Below, one piece after another: positions 13,501 through 25,500 of a DNA stretch of 64,000 bases; within the stretch, counting starts at the first letter, position 1, and every line of letters begins with the position of its first letter. The notes beneath the pieces are model-generated. The model worked only from the letters and a program-made list of their open reading frames with translations, had not been told where the DNA came from and did not search any database. The stretch covers positions 7,379,862 through 7,443,861 of the forward strand of contig RPFO01000065.1 in assembly GCA_009746045.1 (NCBI GenBank). Direction: 5' to 3'. The stretch is from Mesostigma viride (taxonomy: Eukaryota; Streptophyta; Mesostigmatophyceae; Mesostigmatales; Mesostigmataceae). The position numbers and the translations under genes are program-made.

Positions 13501-16500
13501 AAACAAGTGACGAAAATTGGCGCTCTAATTGCCGGCAGCTAACGTAAGATTGCCTGGGCTCTTAGGTCACATAATGCGTGAGAGAAAAGTCCTATACCGA
13601 GGTAATGGCTATGTCATTAACAAAAAAATAGACAGTGGCAGGTTTATATCTCCAGGTATATCTCGCCACCTGGCCAGGAAACTGACCGAATCTTTTGCCA
13701 CTGCCGATCCAGATCGGTCCGCACCAGCCTCAAAAGGTAGATCACGTGAACCCTATAACCTAGCTATAGCGGCTACCCTTCCATCTCACTATGAAGAACT
13801 ATATTCAGAGAACCACGATTCTCTTCTTGCTGCCTCTGAACTCATTCAAGTTGGAGCCTAAGTACTAAGGAAATTGGCTACTGTTTTCTCCCTCTTTCTG
13901 CCTAGTCTTGCTGTATAGATTTCTTCAATGGTGGCACTGATGTCTGATAGCTTTCCCGTTTCTTGTCACTGAGCCATATTTCATTCCATGTAGCTGCAGA
14001 AAGCTTTGCATCGCTTGTGCTGTAAACCAACGTATGTGTGACGGCCACTCGTCTATAGTGAAACACCTTTCTTCAGGTCTCATGGAAACCAATCTTGTCC
14101 CGCACCGTTTTAGTAGCAGCTCGTTGCCCTGCTTGGGTCGATTGGCAGGAAAAAACACGCACTCCTTTTAGTCTCCTCCCACATCCCTGTTCTGAACTGG
14201 TTTGCTCGGGAGGAATCTCCCCGATAGGGATACATGGCAATTAACAGCTTTGCCTTGTCATGAAGAGTGGCAGCCGGTGTTCAAGAGGCTTAAGGAATGC
14301 AGGGCAGTCCGTAATGGTATTCTACGCTTTGTTTCCTGATCTGTGGCCATTTAAATGTAAACGCGTGCGCGCAGGAGATCATGACCGTCCTGCGCGCACT
14401 GGGAACGCTGTCAGTCGCCACATTTCAGCCGCAACCCACCAGCCCACAACCCAGCGTGTCTTGTTCGGCAACCCTGGGCGCTGGGCAAGCGGAAGCGGCT
14501 GGGACGGCTGGGAAAGGAGCTGGTGGCTTCAGCAATCTGTTTGGTCAGGGCGTCCTGACAACAGCCGAGACCGTCAGCACGGTGCACCCACTGATCCTGC
14601 ACGCGGTCAAGGCCCCCTACGCGCAGCTGCTCAACCACGCGTACATGCGCAACTCGCAGGAGCAGGCCGTCCAAGCCGTTCGCTCTGCCAGCAGATGCAT
14701 CTGGCCCAGCAAGGCCGGCTCAGAGATGTCGCCGCTGAGCGCAAGCAACCGACGCCCAGTAAGCATGGCTACAGCCCGTGGCAGCCCTGGTGGTGCAAAG
14801 GAGGGGCTCCAGGGAGGCGCGAGCACAGGGGCGGAGCCGGAGTCGGCGTCCCTCTTGGGAAGCATCATCGCGGCTGTGGAAGCTGCCATAGCGGAAGGGA
14901 CTGTTGCCAGCCCAGGTCCCAGACAGCCGTCAACAGCTGCACAGGAGATCGAGGCAGCCCTTGGTGTGAGAGGCGTGGACGGGCACCACAATGCGACAGA
15001 CGTGGAGGTTTCAGGTGCCCCTCGCCGCAGCAGCTCCCCACAAATGTCAAGTCTCCTGCCTTCCCCCACATGTCCTGTCTCGCCCGCAAGTGGTGAGGGG
15101 ACCGGTGTGAAGCAAGGTGCCACAATCGACGTAATATTCCAGCAGATTCAACAGGAGATTGACCGTGTGCGAGGACCCGCCAGCCCTGTTGGAGGTACAC
15201 CTGGCCCCACTAGTTGGAAGACCCGTTTGTCCGGCGAATTCGGATCGTCCCTCAAGGTGCTCGGCCCGGCCATGCCCTCTGGCGGTTCGGTTGGGTCAGG
15301 GAAGCAGGGAAGGGTGTCCAGCTGGAAGCAGCCACTCTCGCAGCGCGTGTTTGGGCAGAGGATGGAAGTGCCCCGTGGGATCGCAGACAGGGCAGACAGC
15401 AATGGCCTCAGTGCCAGCCCAGATAATGCCATCCCGGCTGCGGATAACGCGATGCCCCACCAGGCCTCATTGGGCAAGATGGCGCCTAGTAATCCTGTCA
15501 CACGCACTGCCTCGGAGATGCAAGATCTGGAGGCACGCAGGACATCGAGCCTGCCAGACATGGGCGGGCTCGCAGGAAGTGACCAATCGAGGTTGCTTCA
15601 GGATCGGGGCCGGGAACAGTCCATGGCGGCGCGAGAGGACGAGCACATGCACTGGGCCGGTGTCACGCTGAGCGCGACCCACTACGTGCTGACGTCGGCG
15701 CTGCCGCTGCTCACGTCCTACTTCCACCGCCACTTCAAGAGCATGGGGGATCTTCTGGACATCCAGGAAGCGGAGCTGCGCAGGCTGGCATCTGGCATAA
15801 ACCAGCTAATGGGGGCACTCTCCCCGCAGCAGCAGGTGCAAGGCCTGCGCTTTTTGGAGCAGCTGCGCACCTGTGGATTCGACCTCACCCAGCTGGAGGG
15901 AGGCCCCCGCGTCGGGCGGCATATGCGGCCCTTGCCCGTGCAGCTCACGGTACCACCGGACAAGGTCCAGATCGAGATCATGTGGCGCCGCTGGCTGCGG
16001 TTTTGCCATGCGTTTGCTTCCACCTTCCATCTCTTGAGCTCTCCTCTCTCGACCCATGCGCAGGACGTTGCCAGTATCAGCGGATCCCAGAGCGACACGC
16101 TCAACCTCGCCGCGCTGCTGAGTTCCAGCGATGTTGTGGCCACTGGCACGTTGCCGCTGTCCATGCCGCTCGTGGTCTACCAGCTGGCCCGCTTCCTGCC
16201 CGCGTTTAGCAAGACCAAGGGGGGTGCCGAGGGAGGCCCTATCCACAAGGCTAGCTCGTGGGAACACAAGGGTGTCATCATCAAGGTCTTGCGCGCACTG
16301 CGTGCCACGCTGTACCTGACGGAGGCACCGGTTGCAGGTAGCGGAGGCAGAGCACACCGTGGGCGGGGGCTCACACAGGACAGCCAGGCACGACAGGCGA
16401 GCGCGACTGGGCAGGCGGCGAGGACGGGAACGGCAGGCAGGAAAGCCCTGTGCACCCTGGGAGGCATTGTGGGCGAGTTTATGAAGATGGAGCGCCAGTT

Positions 16501-19500
16501 CGAGTCACTCGTGCTGGGGGTGGGGAAAGCAGCGGCGGCACGACAAACAGCGAGGTATGTGCATGTTGCTGGTGACAGGCTCATGCTTCCACTGATCCGC
16601 ATTTTAAACTGGCATCCTGGAAGACTGCCAGAGTCTCTAGCAGGCCTGTTCTCTTTTTGCTCATGCTTGTATGCAAGGCTGTGGCTGTCACAGTATTTGC
16701 TGCGCATTAAAGGACCGAGCTCACAAAGTGTGCCTGCATTTTAGTACTGTAGCAGTAGAAGGGGTACGACCATTTAAGATCCACGCAAGCCCCTGAAGTT
16801 ATTCCCTTGGCTTGTATTGCATGCGGAATACGAGCGACATCCCATGGATACCTTCTCCTTACGTTCGCGTGTTGGGCAGCTAATCTCGCCGCCTGTATGC
16901 CGGATACATTTTCTGCTCTGATTGCAGGTGCTCAATATGCTAGAAGGCCTGGAGAAGGGATGCCTGCCTGCTTGGCTATTTGCCCTGGACACAATAGACA
17001 AGCACAGGATATGAGTTTCAAATGCTTCTATTAATGACAGCAATTAATAGAGAAGCTACCAAAAGGATGGAGACTTGGTATTTTTTACTGTTGTTGACGA
17101 GTGATAATGCTACCAGTTTTTGCCATGTGGTGAATAAAGCATATACTCTTATCACAGTGGCATGGCAAGACGAGACAAATCCAGGTGGATCCCTTATACC
17201 AATTCCAATAGGTTTCTAAGGAAGGCTTTTACCATGGGAATATCGGTTTCATATGTGAATTGTTGTACTCGCTCCACAATGTCCCCACTTGCAGGTTGGT
17301 GGCCATCTTGGAGGGCCGCCCGCTGCAGGAGGCACTGGGTGACGTTGGCGTGCTAGAATGGGTGCAGTGCAAGTATAACCGGCTGGGTGTGACCATCTGT
17401 GCAGTACAGCTAGCGAGCCATGAGGACCACCAGATCCACTACGAAGCCGTGCTGCTGCTCATCTGCCTGCTGGAGACGGGCCGCCGCGAGGTGCAGGAGA
17501 CACTGCTGGCGTTCCTGAAGCGGGAGACCAAGTTCTTTGACAAGGTGAGCTGGATGTATGCAAGAAGAGATGCAATGCCTTTATTCCATTTGCTGCCATG
17601 CAGGCTACCAGCAGGCCTTTATAGGGGGGAAAAATAGGCAGGGGCAATATTATACGAAATACCACCTGTCAACACAATCCCAATCATTTCTACAGTTTCT
17701 AAACATGGCGTGAAGGGCCGATGAGAAGAAAATTGCTCATCAGCCACGATACCCTTGTAGTCAAGAATTGCTGCCAATGGCAGGCACCAAGCACCCATGA
17801 AATCGAGAGATTGCGCTAGCCTAGAAATCGGTCCATCTGATGTCTGTAGATTGGCCTGGAACTGCATGGAAGTTTTTATTTTCCCGCGTTTGAGATACCA
17901 GGCAGTTCCAGCTCGGATTACGTGGAGGATGAAGCTGAGATACAGGCCATGTAGGTGGTATGATCTTTCCGATCATCAGCTGCGACTGTGAACTGAGCAA
18001 GAGCACCCCATGGTACGGATTTCTGTTTACTGGTAAAGGGAATCTCAGGGGATCTTTTATGCGTCAAAGTTGGATCTCGACATGGAAATGTCGTTCTCCG
18101 TCATTTGGCCTTCTGTCATGTGTCCGGCACTCGGGAAGGTTCCTGTTTTCCTCATTCGTCGTGATGAGCCTTATGGTGCCTACCCATGTCGAACCTCCCA
18201 CCTGGATACCCTTTTGTTGCCATGTACCTGCGTGTGTGGTGAAGTCGGGCAATCATACTGCTACATCATTTTTCGGTGACTCAGGGCACAACCTCATATG
18301 TGCAAGGACAGGAAGCTTTCTCTCGTGCTCAATTATACATGGCATCCGCTCTGCCTTACACACATTAACTACTGACCAGACAAATGAGGCATTTCTTTGT
18401 TTCTGTGGGTGGGTGTTTGTTGGGGTGGGGGGCGGAATGGATGGGCTGCTGCCATTTGACTCTCACTTCGGCACTTGCGCTTTGCAGCTGAAGCAAGTCC
18501 TCCAGGCTGCCATCGCAGACAGCGACATCTACCGCCGCACGATGAAGAACACGTGGCGCCAGATGGCGGCCATGCGCGTCGCGGCTGCTGCACGACAGGA
18601 GGAGACGCACACATCCGAAGGCGGCCTGGCGGCTGCAGAGGCGTCTGTACGCGCAGGGGACGCAAGCGGCCCGCTCTCCCCTATGCTCGGGTCGCCTATT
18701 TATCAGCTCATGATCACCTCACCGCTGTTCGAGGGCGTGCTCGGCAACATGCTGACCAGCGCCGCATCCAGTGCCATGGGGTCGATGCGGGCCGCGACGA
18801 GTAGCGGGCACAACTCCCCGTCCACCAGCAGGCGGTCCACGCCCCAAACGTCGTCTCACCATGGGCTATCGTTGCCGTCCTGGCATCTCTCCCTCGGCAA
18901 GGGCATCTCTCCAAAGACAAAGATCGCGGCGACTGCGGCTGTAGGTGTGGCAGGGGCAGCGGCAGATGCGGAGGCAGCCTCGACACAGCCGGATAGAAGT
19001 GGAAGCGATGGGGCGACACTAGCCGAAGCCCAACCAGAGCCTCCAGCTGCTCCAGGAAACACGGCAGCAGCCGAAACTGGCAACTCTAACAGTACTGCTG
19101 CCCGCGCTGGCACGGAGTCCCTGGATAAGATCACCCCATTGGTGAGCGTCTCTCCCACCACCCACTCGGCGCGAATGTTAGATTCTGCGGCAGACCTTGC
19201 GGCATCCACGGGCCAGACGCCACCGCAGTCCCCACAGGGCGGCCGATCAGCCCAGATTCCAGAACCATCATCCCGCAGGGCGACAGCGGAACAGGGTCAG
19301 CACAGGGATGGGCCAGCGGAGTGGAGGTTGATGGACGCGCAGTTGGTGCGGGAGTCGGCAGAGGTGGGGAGTGTCCATGCTGCCCGTACCTCTCCCGCAG
19401 GACGGCAGAAGAGCACCCACAACGTCAGAAGGAGCTCGTCTTTTGGGGGAGGCATGGTCGTTGATCCACCAGACATTACCAGGGCAAGCGATGCTCCTTC

Positions 19501-22500
19501 CCTGTCCAGTCCTTCCTTCCAAGGACGTCACACGTCCGAAGATCTGCAACCCACGCTCCAACACAACAGCCTCCCAGCAGAGGCCGCCAATATGCCGTTC
19601 ACGTCTCTGCGCGTGAGGACGCGGAGGAGCTCTCGGTTTTCCCACCTCGGCCACAAGCAGGAAAGAGGGAGATCTTCTAGCCTCTCGCCACAGGCCAGCG
19701 TGGGTCAGCAGATCAGCTGGACCTTGCGAAGAGAGCAACAGTCGCCGCATGGGTCGAAGCAGAGCGATGGGCCTCTGGGCACTTCGTTCTTCCGCGAGCT
19801 GCAGGCGCAAGCGCTCACGGATGAGGAGGCTGCCTTCAACGTGGCCACGAACATGACGACGCTTGAGTCAGGCCACTTTGCGAGCGTGATGCGCTTGCTG
19901 CAGCTGATGTGTGAAGGCCAGAAGGCAGAGATGCAGCACCTGATGCGCATCCAGCCGGATAAGGTCAACAGCTACGATGTGATTGGACAGACCATCCTGT
20001 TCCTCGAGTGCCTGCAGCCCATGCTGCTGGACAGTATGAACGGTGGCGACGTCACCATCATCCTCATCATCATCCAGATCTTTCGCTTCATCTACGAGGT
20101 CATTCAGGGGCCCTGCTTCGAGAATCAGGTACCCTTCAATTGCTAATCCTTGATCACAGGATTGATACTCATTTTGTAAGATGCCACAGGTGTCACACTC
20201 TGTCGCGGATGGGGGGCCGGGGGGCTTACTCGCATCTCATGGTTGGTTTATGAATCTCGTGGATGTGTAGTTTGTCGACTGCCCAGTTTCTTTTTATAGC
20301 TCAATTTCTGTAGAATTTGGTAGAATTTACAAACTATCTCTTTTTTAGCTCCCTGGGGCTGGGTTAAATGGTAGGGCGTGCCCACTCTTGCAAGCTTGGG
20401 GCTAGCACACATTGGAGGTGCATCTAAACCAGGGTTGGCACACAAGGAGGCACTGAATAACTTGTTTTCCATGACAGGGCCTGTGCCGCCACATACGTAG
20501 TGCATTTACCCGTGAAGGTTGGATTCTGTTCACCAGCATAAGAATGCGGTGCGGGTGTAATGGTACATGGCGTTGTCTTCCCAGTATAATCGGGGGCAGG
20601 CCAATCAATGTTGAGATGTGTGAGTGACAGGCATGCATGAACTTTCTGCTGTACTATCTTTAAGCAACCCCCCCCTCCTGTAATCTGTAATGAAGCCTTA
20701 CTGGTTTTACTGTTTGTTCTAACACAGTGACGGGGATCTGGGGAGGGGAAGTAGGAGGCATTGCACTGGAATACTGTCGCAGCTACTAGGACCTCTGCAG
20801 CCTGGCTGAGTCAAGCATGCCTTTTCTAATACTATAAAAAAATTGGTAGAGGAAGAACATACTCGGGCTGGCTTGGTGAGCTCACGTCATGCAAATACTA
20901 CCTCACTTTGCATGTTTCTCCCTCTGCCCCTCTCAGCAAGCATGGGAGTGTCAAGTGGAAACTTAAAGCAGGTTTTCTTACGTAATACGTACATACTGCA
21001 TACTCGTACACACACGTGTCCGTACACATATTCGTACACATTTCGCACACGCATATTCGTGGTATGTGTGTGTCTGCCTAACCCATAGCTTACCTGCCAT
21101 GGGAATGGCCACGTGTCCTTCTCGTGCTTTCTTGTGCATTTTTTTTCAGCTGGCCGTGGTGCGCAGCAGCTTGCTTCGTGTCAGCACGCACATCTTCATG
21201 TCCCTGGACTATGTCCCACCGTCGGCATCCCCCGGTGATGCAACGGAAGCATTGGAAGTGACCGACACAGACTCCTTCACTTCCTTCATGGCGTGGACGG
21301 GTTGGCAGATGCCTTGGACACCGCGGGGGCGGACACGTACCCAGAACGATTTCTTGGGCTCCTGGAGTGTTGCTGGTATGCCTTCTGCTGGCCATGGCGC
21401 ATCCAGTCAGCAGCACGAGAACCAGCAGCAAGAGCAGCACCAGCAGCAGCTCCCTGACCTCGCAGCCTGCCAGGCAAGAGACCCTGGTGCCGGCTCGGCA
21501 GGTGCTGCGGCCATGACATCATTGTTTTCCACAGGCCCACATGGTGCACGTCGTTGGCCTGGGTTTTTGTCGCGAGTCATGGGCCAGAGCAGCCAGGCAG
21601 CGTCTGCTGCTGTTACGGGTGGCGCTCCCATTTGGCCAAGGCCGCAGGATGCTGGTCTCAGCGGTGCCACCCCGACAGCACCTCTCCAGAACCATCGCCC
21701 GCGCAGCAGGACCAGACCAAGTTACACCTCCAGGAGTGCATCCGCTCCCGTACTCAGCAGCCCAAGGCACCATGTCGGCAGGCCCAGCCATGCATTCATC
21801 ACTAGATTGTCGTCACCAACAGGGGGCCCCCGGGCCTGTCTGCAAGGGTCGACCCTGGCTGCAGCCAACTTCAACGACCTGCGCTGCGAGCTCAAGGTGG
21901 CGATCCTGGACCTGTACCTGGGCCTGCTGGACGAGCTGGGCGACAATACAGAAATCCCCGACAAGATGGCGGACGTGCTGGACTTCAGCGCGCTGCTGCG
22001 CAACACGCTGCGAGTCATGGCGCTGCTCAACGGCCACAAGCGCGACGAACTGCAGCGCCGCACGTGGGCATCCTTCCACAAGAACACACGAAAGGTAAGG
22101 GCCCGGAGTACCGTACAAGGATTGGGGAAGCATAATGAGGTTTGAGCAGTAGCTCGAGTTTGTTTGTTTGTTTCGTGTCGCCAGATCTGAAGGCACGGTT
22201 CTACCCACACGTGGCACACACGCTGTTCTGGTATCATGGGTTTTGCTTCACACGAGGCTCTGCTTGGTTAAGTTTCTACACATAAGTTTCTACTTATTGA
22301 TCCTTGAACGCATTCGAAGGGAGATTCTTTGGGCCTTTCCACATTCCAGGACAAATTAGCCAAAAACTTGAGCACGGATTGGTCCCGAAACAAATTCGAG
22401 GCCTCAAGCCTAGTTCCAGCGCAACGAATCAGTTGCGAATAAGTACGGAGGGTCGTTTCCGCACAGGTTCCTCCGTGTCCGTACCGGGCCACCGAGAATA

Positions 22501-25500
22501 TCGGACCGGATCGTCGCTTCCCTCTGAGCAGCTTCCCTCTGAGCAACTCGGAAGTCGCGGCCGTACGGCCTGGTACTTGTCGTTCGGTACCACATCGTTC
22601 GGATCTGTCCAGGTGGCCTTTGCCTAACCATTTCCACCTCTTTGAATTAACCGGAACTGTGCTGCCTGCACCAGACTTTCAGCGGTGCAGGAATTGCAGG
22701 TCAGTTTCAGGCACTTTTCAGTCGAAACTCAGGGGTTCTGGTTGACCTCAACACCGAATGTGGACAGGTCCGGGGTACCTAAAGTAGCATCAGCTCTAAG
22801 CCACCACCTGCACTCAGAATGTGGAAAGGGCCTTAGAAAGCAAAGCTACGTTGGATTCGCCGTGGCGAGGGTGGTTTTGAACTGACCAGAACAGGTAGAA
22901 CCTCTGGTTGTTGGTGCACCTCCTTGAACTGGATTGTATCTGGCGTTTGTAACATGGTGTTATATAGCTGAAACGCTTCTTTGTTTTTCATTCAACATTG
23001 TAATCCTGAACCAAAATCGGACTTGGTGTTGACAAGCCGCATGTACTCAGCCGTTGTTGGGCATATCCACTGCTGTGGCTGTCTGCATGGATTGCATTGT
23101 TCGGAGTAGCATGCTGCATGGCATTTGCTACAGTCTCTTTCATGGACAGGTGCAACATCTTGATTAAACAGCATGTGATTGTTCTCTGTAGCGAGACTTC
23201 TCGTGAATGTTATTATTTATTATAAAAGATATACTCCTATGAAAATACTCTGTAGAATTGAATCCTATGTAGAATATGAACTCCTCTTAATCTGTTGTTC
23301 TCAGCGCTAGTACTCACTGAAAATTCTGGAAAATGGGTGCTGAAAGGCAATTTTCAAGTGGCTAGAAACACATCGACCAGCAGCATCTATCTTGGGGCAG
23401 ATAAATGACAAATTGCTCGTCATTGGGATTTGGGTTCCTGGAATAAGCTAGGGGGGTTGTAGACCCAACTAAAGTGGCTTAGACATAACTCAGGCTTTGC
23501 ACATAAGTGGCTAGTTAAAGGAAGACGATCTTCATATTTTAGTTAGATATTGCTCAGGGTTGGTATTTTCATGGATCAATCGCAAATCTGACCATGATGA
23601 GCCGACATCTTGGCCTCTCTTTATGAAATGCCTGCAACCCTGCCAGGTGCTTCTTGTCGAAGAAGCTCTCAAGGGTCTGCTGCTGGCAAGGAAGCTTGAT
23701 GACCGCATCTCCGCGCAGATGCCAGCGGTTCCTCGCCAAGGTGGATTCACAGGCACCAGCAGCCTCCACCAGAAGACAAGCGGCCCACTCACGCCCCCAC
23801 ATGCAAAGCTCAGGGCGCTTGCGAGGGGACACGAACAGCGCCAGTGCACGTGGCACACGGGCTGTTGCAAGCCACAGTTTGTGGGCCCGCACTGCCTAGA
23901 GCACGCCATCAGCCATGATGCACAGCTGAGCAACTTTTTGAACGCCAACACGTGCTCGGTGGAGATCCTGCGCAACGGCAACATCGAGTGCGCCCTCTTC
24001 CTGTTGCCGCACATATCCAAGCTGATTGCAGGTCAGTTATGAGGGTGCTAGCCATCGCTTGAGAAGGCCTTGAGGAAGGTGGTCTTGACATGACTTTAAT
24101 CGGGAGCCAGTGTCAGGTCTGTGCTCGTTTCCTTGTACGCCAATGTTGGATGAATGGGGTACGGTATGCACTCCACCGAGGTGATTCGCAACAAGTGAAA
24201 TGGAGCAGGCACCAATACACGCCTGTGAAGGCTCTGCAACTCTTTGGATGAAATTGTCGAAACATTTTTCGTTATGTAAGGTTTAGATACCTTGGGAAGA
24301 CCGTCCTTTGGGATAGAATACTCTCACGCCCCATACACCTAAGATGGCTGGCTGTATTTAGTTTATGGCAAGGATCCCCGTGGATAAGTCGAGGGGGCGA
24401 CTCAACCCACACTTCCTGCATTGTGGCATACATTATGTGCACACAAATGTAGGCAAATTCTTGTTCATACATAGGTTCTTGCGTATATTTACCGCGGAGA
24501 CGAGCTTGCTGTCTATAGTCTCCCTGATAAGGCTACAGCCTGTCTGGATTATAAATTCGCTCAGTCTACCAACTGATTTCGTTCAAGCGGTTGCCATGTT
24601 GTCGACGTGAGCCTCCACGGGAGCAGCGGACCGGAAGCTGCAGGCGGCGACGGTGGCGGCACTGCAGGACGTGCCCCGCGACAACCCCAAGGAGAAAGTG
24701 CAGTGCTTCCTTGGCAAGCTCAAGTAAGAACACAATCTGCTCGCTGATAAGGAGAAGCTCAACCCACTCCCACCCACTGCCCTTCTCACCGCCCTGCGGT
24801 CTCCTGGGTATCGCGCTGCCTCGGTTTTCAGCCGTTGTGGCATCGTGTCCGCCATTGACTTTTATGCCGACTTGTGAGCCTGTGGCATGGTCACTCAAGG
24901 CAATACTGGATGGACTGGGTATCGCTCTGTGTTTTGGACATCGTACAAGCAATGGCTACTGGGTTAGATTTTCATTGATCATATCCATGCGACTGTCAAG
25001 AATCAACTTTTTCTGAGTGTGTGGATCATTTTGAAGGAGAAGCTCAGCCTCATGGGTAGCAGTGAGCCTGAAGCATGCTAACTGTACGCCGTTGATGCCT
25101 GGAGCGGCAACCATGGTAAATCTTGAAACTGACAGCAGTCCTCGATGCCAGAAGTGCTGGATGTGTGTATACCTGGTTGTAGGTCTCTCAGTTGTGACTT
25201 TGCATACAACGGGGAATCGCAGGAGCATGGGCCAGGGAGCACTGACCCTCCATGAAAGAATGTGATTGTTAGGGTAGATATCAAGGATACAGGCTTGAAT
25301 AGACCCAAGCGCAGCATAGGTAAGCGTTGCTCTTTTTTATTTCTCAACAGGGTCAGAAAAGTAGCCAGTAAGCTCTCCTTTTTTTTTTGTTGTACGTCGG
25401 CTGTGGGGATTTTTTGTTCTTTCTATGCACCCCTGGCATCCTCTGCGCGCAGGCTGTGGCTGTTCAAGATCCGCCTCGCCAAAAGCACGAGGGGCAGAAC

